A stretch of 64,000 bases of DNA, taken from contig NZ_CP016428.1 of assembly GCF_001693385.1 (NCBI RefSeq), forward strand, positions 2,480,001-2,544,000, read 5' to 3'. Source of the DNA: Bradyrhizobium icense. GTDB lineage: Bacteria > Pseudomonadota > Alphaproteobacteria > Rhizobiales > Xanthobacteraceae. Position 1 is the first letter of the stretch. Each line of letters opens with the position of its first letter. Below are positions 40,880-51,034 of this stretch, piece by piece. Under the pieces are notes generated by a model. The model searched no databases and had not been told where the DNA came from. It was given only the letters and a program-made list of their open reading frames with translations. The position numbers were made by a program, and so were the translations under genes.

Positions 40880-41133
40880 ACGCTATAGGCCGGGGCACGA
40901 GGGGCGCCCGTGCATGCAGGTTCTGCTGCAATTTCCCGTTGATGTATTGCGAGCCGCGATCCGGCGGGGGAAGCCGCGCCGAACTGCGCCAAGGAACTCC
41001 GGATCGCTAGCAGCGGTCGGGCCCGTCTCCCGCTTTTTCTGCCGCAATTGTCAATTGCCGGGCTTGCCGCCGGTGGTGTAAAGCGGCGCATCGGCGCTTG
41101 CCTGAAAGCGTCGTTCCGCCCGGGAACTTATTG

Positions 41134-42237
41134 ATGACGCTGTGGTTTGTGTTCGCGCTGATGACGGTCGCGGCGATTTTTGCCGTGCTCTGGCCGTTGA
41201 GCCGCAGCTCTTCTGCGCAAGCCGGCGGCAGCGAAGCTGTGGTCTACAAGGATCAGCTTGCAGAAATCGATCGCGACGTTGCTACCGGGCTGATCGGCCC
41301 GTCCGAAGCCGAGGCGGCGCGTGTCGAAATCGGCCGCCGCCTGCTCGCCGCCGCGGACGGCGAACGCGACCTGCCGGCGCGCGCCAACCTTGGCCTGCGC
41401 CGTGCCTCGGCCGTCGTGGCGCTGGTAGGGTTGCCGATCGCGGCAGTGATGTTCTACCTCGCCGTCGGATCGCCGCGCCTCGGCGATTTCCCGCTGGCCT
41501 CGCGCACCCGCACGGCGGACGCCAGCCAGCCGCTCGAAAACATGGTGGCGCAGGTCGAAGCGCATCTGGAAAAGAATCCGGCCGACGGCCGCGGCTGGAC
41601 CGTGCTGGCACCGGTGCTGGCGCGACTCGGCCGTTACAATGATGCGGTCCGGGCCTATCGCAACGCGATCCAACATGCCGGCGACAGCGCCGACCGCCGC
41701 TCCGATCTCGGTGAAGCGCTGGTTGGCAGCGCGGGGGGCGTCGTCACGGCGGAGGCCAAGGCCGAATTCGAGCGCGCGGTCGCGCAAAACGCCGACGAGC
41801 CCAAGGCCAGCTATTTCCTCGGGCTCGCCGCCGAACAGGACGGCCGGCAGGCCGACGCCGCCGCGATCTGGCGCGCGATGCTGTCAAAAGCGCCGGCCGA
41901 TGCGCCGTGGCGGCCGCTGGTCGAGGCGGCGCTGACCCGGGTCGGCGCCCCCGTCGCGCCGGCGCTCTCCAATGAAGCGATGGCCGCGGCCAGGGACATG
42001 AACGAGGCCGACCGCGGCGCGATGGTCCGCGGCATGGTCGATCGGCTGGCGACCCGGCTGAAGCAGAATGGCGACGACGTCGAGGGATGGTTACGGCTTC
42101 TGCGCGCCTATATGGTGATGGGCGAGCGCGGCAAGGCGCTGAGCGCGCTTTCCGATGCCCGACAGGCGGTGGCGAACGACGCCGAACGCTTGCGCCAGCT
42201 CAATGAGGGCGTGAAAAATCTCGGGCTTGATGGGTGA
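41134..42237 (+). CDS. ccmI: cytochrome c biogenesis protein CcmI
   Basis: A 367-residue CcmI (CycH). The N-terminal helix ([20 protein letters not shown]) and a Lys/Asp-containing loop with [17 protein letters not shown] form the CcmI-1 part; a second helix (about 105-120) leads to a periplasmic TPR-rich CcmI-2 domain (for example [40 protein letters not shown]). It holds apocytochrome c for haem ligation with CcmF and CcmH. It is first of the ccmI-ccmE-ccmF-ccmH operon. The ATG at 41134 is chosen over a longer frame with a TTG; no strong ribosome-binding site is seen. Confidence 0.92.
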   Translation: MTLWFVFALMTVAAIFAVLWPLSRSSSAQAGGSEAVVYKDQLAEIDRDVATGLIGPSEAEAARVEIGRRLLAAADGERDLPARANLGLRRASAVVALVGLPIAAVMFYLAVGSPRLGDFPLASRTRTADASQPLENMVAQVEAHLEKNPADGRGWTVLAPVLARLGRYNDAVRAYRNAIQHAGDSADRRSDLGEALVGSAGGVVTAEAKAEFERAVAQNADEPKASYFLGLAAEQDGRQADAAAIWRAMLSKAPADAPWRPLVEAALTRVGAPVAPALSNEAMAAARDMNEADRGAMVRGMVDRLATRLKQNGDDVEGWLRLLRAYMVMGERGKALSALSDARQAVANDAERLRQLNEGVKNLGLDG

Positions 42238-42278
42238 GGCATGATGCCGGAACCCAACAGCGAAGACAGAGGATATTC

Positions 42279-42770
42279 ATGACGCGCAAGCAGCGGCGTT
42301 TGACCATGATTGGCGGCTCCCTCGCAGTACTTGCGGTCGCGGCGGTGCTGGTGCTGAACGCGATGCGCGATTCCATCGTGTTCTTTTCCACGCCGACCAT
42401 GGCGGCGGAGAAGCAGATCCCGCCCGGCAAGCGGTTCCGCCTCGGCGGCCTGGTGCAGCCGGGTTCGCTGGTGCGCGGCGACAATCTTGCGGTGAACTTC
42501 AGCATCGCCGACGGCAGCGCCACGCTGCCCGTTGCCTACAAGGGACTGTTGCCGGACCTGTTCCGCGAAGGGCAGGGCGTCGTCGCCGAGGGCGCGCTCG
42601 ACGCGTCAGGCGTGTTCAAGGCCGATACCGTGCTGGCCAAGCATGACGAAACCTATATGCCCAAGGACGTCGCCGACGCCCTGAAGAAGCAGGGGCACTG
42701 GAAGGACGACTACGGTGCAAAGCCCGGCGCCACGGCCGCATCTGCGCCGGTGCAGGGGACCGTGAAGTGA
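42279..42770 (+). CDS. ccmE: haem chaperone CcmE
   Basis: A 163-residue CcmE. The N-terminal anchor ([20 protein letters not shown]) is followed by an OB-fold ([25 protein letters not shown]) and the haem-binding motif KHDETYMP with His122 and Tyr126. Haem is attached covalently to this His, then passed on to CcmF for ligation to apocytochrome. The ATG has a GGAT site. The stop overlaps the ccmF GTG start by four bases. Confidence 0.95.
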   Translation: MTRKQRRLTMIGGSLAVLAVAAVLVLNAMRDSIVFFSTPTMAAEKQIPPGKRFRLGGLVQPGSLVRGDNLAVNFSIADGSATLPVAYKGLLPDLFREGQGVVAEGALDASGVFKADTVLAKHDETYMPKDVADALKKQGHWKDDYGAKPGATAASAPVQGTVK

Positions 42771-44749
42771 TCGCGGAAGCCGGACATTACGCGCTGGTGC
42801 TGGCGCTCGCACTTGCGCTGATCCAGTCCACAGTTCCGATGCTGGGCGCGCGCTGGGGCGATCCTGCGCTGATGAATGTCGCTCGCTCCGCGGCGCTGGC
42901 GCAATTGCTGTTCGTGGCGGCCTCGTTCACGGCGCTGGTGATGCTGCACGTCGCCTCGGATTTCTCCGTCGTCAACGTGTTCGAGAATTCGCACTCGATG
43001 AAGCCGCTGCTCTACAAGATCACCGGCGTCTGGGGCAATCACGAAGGATCGATGCTGTTGTGGGTGTCGATCCTGGCGCTGTTCGGCGGCCTGGTTGCCG
43101 CCTTCGGCAATAATCTGCCGCTGTCGCTGCGCGCGCACGTGCTGGCGGTGCAGGGCTGGATCGCGGCTGCGTTCTATCTGTTCATCCTGGTCACCTCGAA
43201 TCCATTCCTGCGTATCGCGAGCCCGCCGATCGAGGGCCGCGACCTCAATCCGGTGCTGCAGGACATTGGGCTGGCCGTGCATCCGCCGATGCTCTATCTC
43301 GGCTATGTCGGCTTTTCGATCTCGTTCTCGTTCGCGATCGCCGCCTTGATCGAAGGCCGGATCGACGCGGCCTGGGCGCGCTGGGTGCGGCCGTGGACGC
43401 TTGTGGCGTGGATATTCCTCACGCTCGGCATCGCGATGGGGTCCTACTGGGCCTATTATGAACTGGGCTGGGGCGGCTGGTGGTTCTGGGATCCGGTCGA
43501 GAACGCCTCGCTGATGCCCTGGCTCGCCGGCACCGCGCTGTTGCATTCGGCCGTCGTGATGGAAAAGCGCAACGCTCTGAAGGTCTGGACGATCCTGCTG
43601 TCGATCCTGACGTTTTCGCTGTCGCTGCTTGGCACCTTCCTGGTGCGCTCGGGCGTGCTCACTTCAGTGCATGCGTTCGCGACCGATCCCTCGCGCGGCG
43701 TGTTCATCCTGTTGATCCTCTGCCTCTTCATCGGCGGCAGTCTTTCGCTGTACGCTTGGCGCGCCTCGGCGCTGAAGCAGGGCGGGCTTTTCGCGCCGAT
43801 CTCGCGCGAGGGCGCGCTGGTGCTGAACAATCTCTTTCTCACCTCCGCCTGCGCCACCGTGTTCATCGGAACGCTGTATCCGCTGGCGCTGGAGGTTCTG
43901 ACCGGCGACAAGATTTCGGTCGGCGCGCCATTCTTCAACCTGACCTTTGGGCCGCTGTTCGTGCCGCTCCTGGCCGCGATGCCGTTCGGGCCGCTGTTGG
44001 CATGGAAGCGCGGCGACCTGCTTGGCGCGGCGCAACGGCTGACCGCGGCCGGCATCGCGGCGCTGGTCGCGATTGCGGTGTTGTTTGCATGGGTCCATGG
44101 CGGAGCCACGCTCGCTCCGCTGGCGATCGGGCTTGCCGTGTTCGTGATTGGCGGCGCCTTGAGCGATCTTGCCGAACGGATCGGATTGTTCCGCGTTCCC
44201 GTTGCGACCGCGATGGCTCGCGCACGCGGGCTACCGCGCGCAACCTGGGGCACGGCATTCGCCCATGCCGGCGTCGGGGTCGCCCTGATCGGGATCGTCT
44301 GCGAGACCACCTGGAACACTGAATATATCGGCTCGATGAAGCCGGACGAAACTGCCAAGGTCGCTGGCTACCAGTTGAAGCTCGACGGCGTCACACAGCG
44401 GCAGGGCCCGAATTTCCGCGAGATGATCGCGCAGTTCACGGTCTCTCTCGACGGCGAGACGCTGCGCGCCATGACGCCCTCGAAGCGCAACTTCACCACG
44501 CGCGGCTCGTCGACCACCGAGGCCGCGTTGCTGACCCGCGGCGCCAGCCAGCTCTACATTTCGCTCGGCGAGACCAATGCGGACGGCGCGATCGCGGTGC
44601 GCATCTATCACAAGCCGCTGGTGCTGCTGATCTGGTGGGGACCTGTCCTGATGGCGTTCGGCGGCCTGCTGTCGCTCTCGGACCGACGCTTGCGCGTCGG
44701 CGCGCCGAGGCCTGCCAAGGCCGCCCGCGCGCTGCAGCCGGCGGAGTAG
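42767..44749 (+). CDS. ccmF: haem lyase subunit CcmF
   Basis: A 660-residue polytopic membrane protein with about 15 helices. The tryptophan-rich WWD domain is [20 protein letters not shown] near residue 235, where haem is presented to the periplasm. Conserved His residues occur in the flanking loops (for example [20 protein letters not shown] and [18 protein letters not shown]). With CcmH and CcmI it ligates haem to the CXXCH sites of apocytochromes c. It starts at a GTG overlapping ccmE. Confidence 0.95.
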   Translation: MIAEAGHYALVLALALALIQSTVPMLGARWGDPALMNVARSAALAQLLFVAASFTALVMLHVASDFSVVNVFENSHSMKPLLYKITGVWGNHEGSMLLWVSILALFGGLVAAFGNNLPLSLRAHVLAVQGWIAAAFYLFILVTSNPFLRIASPPIEGRDLNPVLQDIGLAVHPPMLYLGYVGFSISFSFAIAALIEGRIDAAWARWVRPWTLVAWIFLTLGIAMGSYWAYYELGWGGWWFWDPVENASLMPWLAGTALLHSAVVMEKRNALKVWTILLSILTFSLSLLGTFLVRSGVLTSVHAFATDPSRGVFILLILCLFIGGSLSLYAWRASALKQGGLFAPISREGALVLNNLFLTSACATVFIGTLYPLALEVLTGDKISVGAPFFNLTFGPLFVPLLAAMPFGPLLAWKRGDLLGAAQRLTAAGIAALVAIAVLFAWVHGGATLAPLAIGLAVFVIGGALSDLAERIGLFRVPVATAMARARGLPRATWGTAFAHAGVGVALIGIVCETTWNTEYIGSMKPDETAKVAGYQLKLDGVTQRQGPNFREMIAQFTVSLDGETLRAMTPSKRNFTTRGSSTTEAALLTRGASQLYISLGETNADGAIAVRIYHKPLVLLIWWGPVLMAFGGLLSLSDRRLRVGAPRPAKAARALQPAE

Positions 44750-44753
44750 GGCG

Positions 44754-45251
44754 TTGAAGAAGCTCCTTGCATGGGTGTTTGTCGCTGCCGCGATTTCCTG
44801 CGCGCCGGCGGCTTACGCCGTGCAGCCCGACGAGATCATGGCGGATCCGGCGAAGGAAGCCCGCGCCCGCGACCTGTCGCGCGAGCTGCGCTGCATGGTG
44901 TGCCAGAACCAGTCGATCGACGATTCCGACGCGCCGCTGGCGCGCGACCTGCGGCTATTGGTACGCGAGCGGATCGCGTCCGGCGACAGCGACAGCCAGG
45001 TGATCGACTTTCTGGTGGCGCGCTATGGCGAGTTCGTGCTGCTGAAGCCGCGCTTCACGCCGCATACGCTGGTGCTGTGGCTGCTGCCGCCGCTGGCATT
45101 GGCCGGCGGCGGGCTGGCCCTCTGGTTCTACAGCCGCCGCCGCTCGAACGCCCCCAGCGCGACCGATCCCTCATTATTGCATTTGACTGAGGAGGAAGAG
45201 GCGAGGCTGGAGCGCTTGCTCGCAGCCGATGCGCCGGACAAGAAGCTTTAA
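44754..45251 (+). CDS. ccmH: cytochrome c maturation protein CcmH
   Basis: A 165-residue CcmH (CycL). It has a signal peptide (MKKLLAWVFVAAAISCAPAA), a periplasmic helical domain with the redox motif RCMVCQNQSIDDSDAPLA (Cys47 and Cys50), and a C-terminal membrane helix (LVLWLLPPLALAGGGLAL). It reduces the disulphide of apocytochrome c before haem ligation. It starts at a TTG four bases after ccmF, with GGAG upstream. A terminator follows directly, so the operon ends here. Confidence 0.93.
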   Translation: MKKLLAWVFVAAAISCAPAAYAVQPDEIMADPAKEARARDLSRELRCMVCQNQSIDDSDAPLARDLRLLVRERIASGDSDSQVIDFLVARYGEFVLLKPRFTPHTLVLWLLPPLALAGGGLALWFYSRRRSNAPSATDPSLLHLTEEEEARLERLLAADAPDKKL

Positions 45252-45278
45252 GCCCGCCATTGCAAGCGGGCAGGTTTT
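45252..45278 (+). terminator. terminator of the ccm operon
   Basis: Stem gcccgc (45252-45257) and gcgggc (45266-45271), eight-base loop, followed by aggtttta. It begins right at the ccmH stop. Confidence 0.7.
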
Positions 45279-45323
45279 AGCTATGACTCCCTGTCAAATA
45301 AGCATAACCCAGGGGAAACCAGC

Positions 45324-45848
45324 ATGGCCTTCTCACTCTACGACGCCAGCGTGGCGAACTATCTGCAGACCCTTGGCGCGGTCAGCGGCTTCCTTGAGCG
45401 CGGCCTCGTTCATTTCCGCGACAAGAACATCGATCCGGAATCCATGGTCGAAGCGCGGCTTGCGCCCGACATGCTGCCGCTGCGCTTCCAGATCATTTCC
45501 GTCGCGCAGCATTCGCGCGGGGCCATCGAGGGCGTGCAAAGCGGCGAGTTTCGTCCGCCCTCCTCCAAGACGCCGTATGATTATGCGGGATTGCAAGGGT
45601 TGGTCGCGCAAACCCGCGAGGCCCTGGAAGGCTGGACTCCGGAGGCTGTCAATGCGCTCGGCGGCCGCGACGTCGTCTTTCATCTCGGCGATCACAAGCT
45701 GCCCTTCACCGCCGAGGGTTTTCTGATGTCGTTCTCGCTGCCCAATTTCTATTTCCACGCCACCACCGCCTACGACATCCTGCGCACCAACGGCGTGCCG
45801 CTCGGCAAGCGGGATTTCATGGGGCGGCTGAAGATGAAGAAGAGCTGA
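45324..45848 (+). CDS. DUF1993 family protein
   Basis: A 174-residue protein starting MAFSLYDASVANYLQTLGAV, the family opening, with a helical bundle that includes PLRFQIISVAQHSRGAIEGV and LMSFSLPNFYFHATTAYDIL (the conserved PNFYFH.TTAY). DUF1993 is a distant relative of DinB-like helical bundles that bind a metal through His residues. The reaction is unknown. The ATG has AGGGGAAA upstream. It is a single gene after the ccm terminator. Confidence 0.85.
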   Translation: MAFSLYDASVANYLQTLGAVSGFLERGLVHFRDKNIDPESMVEARLAPDMLPLRFQIISVAQHSRGAIEGVQSGEFRPPSSKTPYDYAGLQGLVAQTREALEGWTPEAVNALGGRDVVFHLGDHKLPFTAEGFLMSFSLPNFYFHATTAYDILRTNGVPLGKRDFMGRLKMKKS

Positions 45849-46338
45849 GCGCGATCCAAGGAAGGGCGGGGCATAGCGCCGCTTTCCATATCCTGTCCCG
45901 ACCCCGCGGTGCATCGCGGAGCACAGATTGTGATGATGTTGTGTGGCGGCGATAAGCGCACGCAACAGCAGGACATCAAACGGGCTCAGAAAACCGGCGG
46001 AGACATTGCGATGCTCAAGACGACACGATTTGATGCCGCATTTGCGGCTGGATCGCACAGCAGGCTCGGGCATCATAACACTGCGGCCAAGCAGTAGTGC
46101 CCATGATCGACTGGGGCGCCCCGTCCGGCCAGGCTTTTTCCGCCCTCTAAAAGCGGCTTTTCAGCCCGCGCTAAGCCATTGATCAGCCTGCGCTATTCTG
46201 CCGCATCCATAAGGCCGCGCATTACAAAAGTTTAATTCCCTAGCCAGCGCGCGGTAAGGCGGCAAACCCCATCTTGGGGCTTGTCAGGTGCCCAGCCCCC
46301 GCACCGTCTAGTTCAGGTTCTCTGGAGATTTTAGAAAC
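45849..46338. other. intergenic region before degP
   Basis: No gene is supported over these 490 bases; the frames present lack start signals and recognisable content. A small perfect hairpin, cccca-tct-tgggg (46267-46279), lies 60 bases before the degP start and may form part of its leader. The rest probably carries the degP promoter, but I cannot place it with confidence. Confidence 0.4.
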
Positions 46339-47934
46339 ATGACAGAACGTCCCGTCGATCTTTCCTCGCTACCGTCATACGGCGCAGCCCGCCGTTCGCT
46401 GTTCTCCGCCCGCAAATTCGCGCTGATGGCGTCCGTCGTCGCCGGCCTCGGCGCCGCCGTGTATGGCTTCTCGCCGCAGCAGGGTCCGGCCGATGTCTTC
46501 ACCAGCGCGGCGCATGCGCAGGTCAATACCGAGGTCCGCAAAGTCGAGCGGCCGATCGGTTTTGCCGACATTGTCGAGCGCGTGAAGCCGTCGGTGATTT
46601 CGGTCAAGATCAACATCGCCGACAAGAGATCCAAGGACGACAGCGCCAACAAGGACGAGGACTCGCCGTTCCCGCCGGGCTCGCCGATGGAGCGCTTCTT
46701 CCGCCGCTTCGGCGGTCCGGATGGCTTGCCGCCCGGCCTGCGCGGCGGGCCGCGTGGCGGCCGTGGCCCCGTCACGGGCCAGGGTTCCGGCTTCTTCATC
46801 TCGCCTGATGGCTATGCCGTGACCAACAACCACGTGGTCGACGGCGCCGACAAGGTCGAAGTCACCATGGAAGACGGCAAGGCCTACACCGCGAAGGTGA
46901 TCGGTACCGATCAGCGCACGGATCTGGCGCTGATCAAGGTCGAGGGCCGCACCGACTTCCCGTTCGCCAAGCTGTCCGATAGCAAGCCGCGGATCGGCGA
47001 TTGGGTGCTGGCGGTCGGGAACCCGTTCGGCCTCGGCGGCACCGTGACCGCCGGCATCGTCTCGGCCTCCGGCCGCGACATTGGCAACGGTCCGTATGAT
47101 GATTTCATCCAGATCGACGCGCCCGTAAACAAGGGTAATTCCGGCGGGCCGGCGTTCGACACCAACGGCGAAGTCATGGGCGTCAACACCGCGATCTATT
47201 CGCCGTCCGGCGGCAGCGTCGGCATCGCGTTCTCGATCCCTGCCTCGACGGTGAAGTCGGTAGTTGCCCAGCTCAAGGACAAGGGCACTGTTAGCCGCGG
47301 CTGGATCGGCGTCCAGATCCAGCCGGTGACCTCCGATATCGCCGACAGTCTCGGCATGAAGAAGGCCGAAGGCGCGCTGGTGGCGGAGCCGCAGCAGAAT
47401 AGTCCGGCGGCCAAGGCCGGCATCCAGTCCGGTGACGTCATCACTGCGGTCAACGGCGAGCCGGTCAAGGATGCCAGGGAACTCGCCCGCACCATCGGCG
47501 GTCTCGCACCCGGCACCGCGGTGAAGCTCAACGTGCTGCAAAAGGGCCAGGACAAGGTCGTCAACCTCACGCTCGGCCAGTTGCCGAACACGGTCGAGGC
47601 CAAGGCCGATACCGATAGGGAAGACCGGGGCGGTGCCAGCAAGGGAACTGGCGTGCCGAAGCTCGGCCTGACGGTGGCCCCCGCCAACAGCGTGGCCGGC
47701 GCCGGCAGGGAAGGCGTCGTGGTTACCGAGGTTGACCCGAAGAGCGCAGCGGCCGAGCGCGGCTTCAAGGAAGGCGACGTCATTCTCGAAGTCGCGGGCA
47801 AGAGCGTTGCGACGGCCGGCGAGGTGCGCGAGGCGATCGACGCCGCGCGGACCGAGAGCAAGAACAGTGTTCTCATGCGCGTGAAGAGCGGCGGTTCGTC
47901 GCGCTTCGTCGCGGTGCCGCTGGCGAAGGGCTAA
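46339..47934 (+). CDS. degP: DegP/DegQ-family periplasmic serine protease
   Basis: A 531-residue HtrA-type protease. A basic N-terminus and helix (RKFALMASVVAGLGAAVYGF) direct it to the periplasm. The trypsin-like domain carries the triad: His in YAVTNNHVVDGADKV, Asp in DQRTDLALIKVEGR and Ser in NKGNSGGPAFDTNGEVMGVN. Two PDZ domains follow (SRGWIGVQIQPVTSDIAD near 330, PKLGLTVAPANSVAG near 440). A Gly/Arg/Pro-rich loop (GLPPGLRGGPRGGRGP) lies before the protease domain. It degrades and chaperones misfolded envelope proteins. A strong terminator separates it from the response regulator behind. Confidence 0.94.
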   Translation: MTERPVDLSSLPSYGAARRSLFSARKFALMASVVAGLGAAVYGFSPQQGPADVFTSAAHAQVNTEVRKVERPIGFADIVERVKPSVISVKINIADKRSKDDSANKDEDSPFPPGSPMERFFRRFGGPDGLPPGLRGGPRGGRGPVTGQGSGFFISPDGYAVTNNHVVDGADKVEVTMEDGKAYTAKVIGTDQRTDLALIKVEGRTDFPFAKLSDSKPRIGDWVLAVGNPFGLGGTVTAGIVSASGRDIGNGPYDDFIQIDAPVNKGNSGGPAFDTNGEVMGVNTAIYSPSGGSVGIAFSIPASTVKSVVAQLKDKGTVSRGWIGVQIQPVTSDIADSLGMKKAEGALVAEPQQNSPAAKAGIQSGDVITAVNGEPVKDARELARTIGGLAPGTAVKLNVLQKGQDKVVNLTLGQLPNTVEAKADTDREDRGGASKGTGVPKLGLTVAPANSVAGAGREGVVVTEVDPKSAAAERGFKEGDVILEVAGKSVATAGEVREAIDAARTESKNSVLMRVKSGGSSRFVAVPLAKG

Positions 47935-48074
47935 ACGAGGACTAGATACAAGATGGAGGGTTACGCCGGCATTCGTCGCCCCCGCCGACGTCTCCTTCCG
48001 GGGAGCGGGTCCAAAACTCGCTCCCTCGGGCAACCTTCCTTCGGAATACGCCCCCCTCCGTCGGAAGGGCCTAA

Positions 48075-48112
48075 GGGCGGTGAGGTCCCCCAGCCTCATC
48101 GCCCGCTTTTTT
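48075..48112 (+). terminator. rho-independent terminator after degP
   Basis: Stem gggcggtgagg (48075-48085) and cctcatcgccc (48094-48104) with one G-T pair, then g-c-tttttt. It lies between degP and the response regulator at 48187, so the regulator probably has its own promoter in the following 75 bases. Confidence 0.85.
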
Positions 48113-48186
48113 CACTTGATCGCGAGTATGGCCGGTCGCCTTGCATGTGCAGGGCGGCCGCGCCATGGTGAGAGAAAGCCATTCCC

Positions 48187-48888
48187 GTGACCGCAACTGC
48201 CCCGCAAATGCGCCTCTTGATCATCGAAGACGACCGCGAGTCCGCCGACTATCTGGTCAAGGCGTTCCGTGAAGTCGGCCATGTCGCCGATCTCGCCAGC
48301 GATGGCGAGGAAGGCCTGTCGATGGCCGAAGGCGGCGATTACGACGTGCTGGTGGTGGATCGCATGCTTCCCAAGCGCGACGGCTTGTCCGTCATCGGCA
48401 GCTTGCGCGAGAAGGGCAATCGTACGCCCGTTCTGATCCTCTCCGCACTTGGCCAGGTCGACGACCGTATCAAGGGCCTGCGCGCCGGCGGTGACGACTA
48501 TCTGCCAAAGCCCTATTCATTTGCCGAATTGCAGGCCCGCGTCGAAGTGCTGTCGCGCCGCAATGTCGGCCCGGCCGAGGAGACCACCTACCGCGTCGGC
48601 GATCTCGAGCTCGATCGTCTTTCTCATCGTGTCGCCCGCGGCAAGGACGAACTGACGCTGCAGCCGCGCGAATTTCGCCTGCTCGAATATCTGATGAAGC
48701 ATGCCGGTCAGGTGGTAACCCGCACCATGCTTCTGGAAAACGTCTGGGATTATCATTTCGATCCGCAGACCAATGTCATCGACGTGCATATTTCGCGGCT
48801 GCGCTCCAAGATCGACAAGGGCTTTGATCGGCCCTTGCTGCACACGATCCGCGGCGCTGGATACATGATCCGTGACGGGATACGTTGA
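48187..48888 (+). CDS. OmpR-family response regulator without adjacent kinase
   Basis: A 233-residue OmpR/PhoB-type regulator. The receiver domain has DD at 15-16, phosphoacceptor Asp58 in VVDRMLPKRDG and the Lys of LPKPYSFAEL. The winged-helix domain (about 135-228) has LEYLMKHAGQVVTRTMLLEN, NVIDVHISRLRSKID and IRGAGYMI. It starts at a GTG. In related genomes a degP-regulator-kinase order is usual, but here no kinase follows: the sequence after the stop turns into low-content, gene-poor DNA within ten bases. The partner may be lost or encoded elsewhere. Confidence 0.9.
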   Translation: MTATAPQMRLLIIEDDRESADYLVKAFREVGHVADLASDGEEGLSMAEGGDYDVLVVDRMLPKRDGLSVIGSLREKGNRTPVLILSALGQVDDRIKGLRAGGDDYLPKPYSFAELQARVEVLSRRNVGPAEETTYRVGDLELDRLSHRVARGKDELTLQPREFRLLEYLMKHAGQVVTRTMLLENVWDYHFDPQTNVIDVHISRLRSKIDKGFDRPLLHTIRGAGYMIRDGIR

Positions 48889-49703
48889 AACCCTATAAAA
48901 ATAGAGCTGTCGTGATTTGCCCCTCCGATCGCTTACCGATTTATTACCAATTTTCGCGCGCGTTTAGGTCGTTGATCAACAATGCAACCCGTCACTTTGT
49001 CCGTGACGCAATCGAAGAAGTCCCCATATTAAAGGGCTTTCTTCATTTGCTTGGTGTAGCCTCGCCCTCCCGGCGCGCTGTACGGCCTTCCTACGGCCTT
49101 GCCCCTGACGCCTGAGGCTTAAGCGGACCTCACGCTGTTGCTGCGTCAGCGCATTCGCATAGTCGCACCGGTCCAGCTCGGCTGAGAGGGCGCGGATCAC
49201 CGCTTCCTTGTTCAATCAAATCGAAAACGCGAACGTATCCGAGACCTCGCACTCGCGCTGCCGGTGACCGCTGCCCCCTTGTCAGCGGTCATCGCGACCA
49301 GCGGAATGTGCACCGTGTGCTGCGGCCATGCGACACTGCCAAAGTGCTCCACAAGCCCCATCGATGGACGGCTGGGCTCAATAAAGGGCTGAACGTGATC
49401 GAGTTCATGCCCGCCTTCGTTGAAGCAGTGCTGCTCGGAAAGCGACCCACTTGCCCAAGGCCAAAATGATCGACAGGGACTTGCTACAAGACGGCAATGG
49501 CGGGATGGGGCGCTAAGGAATAAGGCGGCGCATCGCCGCTCCTAGTTGGTAAAAAGCGGCAATCCAAAGCCAGCTTGAACATGACATAGAACCAGTCGGC
49601 CAGTTCAAGCGGCCAACCCAAAGGTCGCGCTTTACAAGATGTTCGTCTTCGATGTCGAAGAACGGTAACTTCGCCAACGCGCCAGTACGTTATTCGGAAG
49701 ACG
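48889..49703. other. gene-poor scar after the orphan regulator
   Basis: I see no gene I can support in these 815 bases. The frames are short and overlap on both strands (for example 48976-49215 minus, 80 residues, with no start signal or known motif). Base composition at 48889-49000 is visibly more AT-rich than the genes before it. With the excisionase-like gene and tRNA-like fragment further on, it looks like residue of an integrated element. Confidence 0.45.
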
Positions 49704-49940
49704 TTAAGCGGGGCTTACTTCAATCGCCTTGCGGGCGTCTGGCAGCGTTTTGAGCCATACTCTCAAATCGTCCGGCAGGATGATCGTACGCCTCCCGTGC
49801 TTCTTGGCCTTGAGATCACCGCTGCTGATCGCCTCGCGAATGGAGGTCAGCCCGATCCCGGTGAGGGCGCTTGCCTCCTCTGGTGACACCGACAGCCGTT
49901 CCGAGAGCGGTACCTTTCCCTTCTGCCCGAACTCGTTCAT
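49704..49940 (-). CDS. helix-turn-helix excisionase-like protein
   Basis: A 78-residue protein with a MerR/excisionase-type DNA-binding fold: RLSVSPEEASALTGIGLTSI, then REAISSGDLKAKKHGRRTII and LPDDLRVWLKTLP. This is the pattern of small Xis or helix-turn-helix-17 proteins of phages and integrative elements. The ATG at 49940 has AAGGGG about eight bases upstream (a GTG at 49943 is also in frame). No integrase is seen nearby, so it is either the remnant of a lost element or a stand-alone regulator. Confidence 0.7.
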   Translation of the reverse strand: MNEFGQKGKVPLSERLSVSPEEASALTGIGLTSIREAISSGDLKAKKHGRRTIILPDDLRVWLKTLPDARKAIEVSPA

Positions 49941-50559
49941 CACTTAAGCCCCTTATCGTTTTGCGGCCACAACGGCGTGGCTAGTCGCGTCGCCCGTCCT
50001 CGACCTGCGATTCCGGCACAGGCGACAACCTCACGCTCCTCCTTTGCGTAGCTTGGTGCAGTGGCCGTTAAAGAGCGCATCGGAAAACGTGATCATCGCC
50101 CGCATCATGCAATTGGCCGTGCCGAAGGAAAATGGTTGTCAAAAATGCGTGGTACAATTGGATACCAAAGCGAATGAAAGAAAAGGTTCTCGTTTTCCCA
50201 ATTTCTTCGCCCCTATCGGCCGCATCTGGAGAGAGGCACGTTAAGCCCTTCCTACGCAGCTGATCTAGGTCGCCGCTTAGCAAGCAATCGTCTGCGTTCT
50301 TCGTGGGTGATCTAACAAACATCGCCGGCCCCGCGGTGAAGTTAGGATTTGGTCTTACATCGGTCAGATTACTTCAAGTTGTAATCTCGGCCCACCAGGA
50401 ATTGCCGGAACAATTTGATAGATCGGGCAAATCGTCGGCAAACTGACATCATGAGAGAGTTCACGCATCGGACCAGCATGCATATAGAGTCAACTGATGG
50501 AGAGTTGCGCCTCAATGCGGCTGTGTTACTACGCCCACTCTCGAATCGAGGAGCTAGAA
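49941..50559. other. no supportable gene
   Basis: About 620 bases with only short, overlapping frames on both strands. I could not find a start signal, a known motif or a clear hairpin. It probably forms part of the same gene-poor scar as 48889-49703. Confidence 0.4.
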
Positions 50560-50760
50560 GTGGCGAAGAAGGCAAAGAAGACGGCTACGAAGAAGAAACC
50601 CGTGCGTCGCGAATACACAAAGGCTGACGTGAAGGAGCTACGCGCTCATTCGAAAGCGAAGACTCCGGTTGCAAAAATTGCGAAGCTCACAAAACGCTCC
50701 GAAGGCTCACTCCGCCAAAAGGCGCTCAAGCTTGGAATCCGGCTCGGTCACCAGCGCTAG
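50560..50760 (+). CDS. small basic protein, conserved in rhizobia
   Basis: A 66-residue protein with a Lys/Thr-rich N-terminus (AKKAKKTATKKKPVRREYTK) and a C-terminal helix-turn-helix-like half: KADVKELRAHSKAKTPVAKI then AKLTKRSEGSLRQKALKLGI. I recognise the ADVKELR.HSK..TPV.KI...KR..GSLRQKA pattern from small rhizobial proteins; it resembles a nucleic-acid-binding SANT/HTH element with a histone-like tail. The GTG start has GAGGAG seven bases upstream; the longer frame does not. Function is unknown. Confidence 0.75.
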   Translation: MAKKAKKTATKKKPVRREYTKADVKELRAHSKAKTPVAKIAKLTKRSEGSLRQKALKLGIRLGHQR

Positions 50761-51034
50761 AAGGCGGCATCATGACGCTCTTCGATAGAGTGTTCTATCA
50801 TCTGCGTTCTCGTCGCTGTTGTCGCAATGAAGTTGTTGAGCGCTCATTATGACTTCAGCTGGGCAGCCGCAGTTGGCGGTTGACTAGAAGAACACCTTGG
50901 AAGGCTGAGCAGAAAAGAAGCCCACCTAGTGGCGAGCTATCACGCGGCGTTCAAGCGTACGAAGTAATGGCGCCTTCAGAGCCGCAGGGTGAAGGAGACT
51001 AGTCAAAAAAATCTAGCGCAGGCGATTTCCCGAT
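50761..51034. other. no supportable gene
   Basis: About 270 bases with no gene or motif I can support. It leads directly to the tRNA-like fragment at 51035. Confidence 0.35.

Noticed and set aside
46375-48099. A 574-residue minus-strand open frame over degP
   Set aside because: It runs antisense to an unmistakable DegP protease and has no start signal or recognisable domain.
48976-49215. A possible 79-residue minus-strand protein in the scar
   Set aside because: No ribosome-binding site and no recognisable content; it overlaps other equally weak frames.
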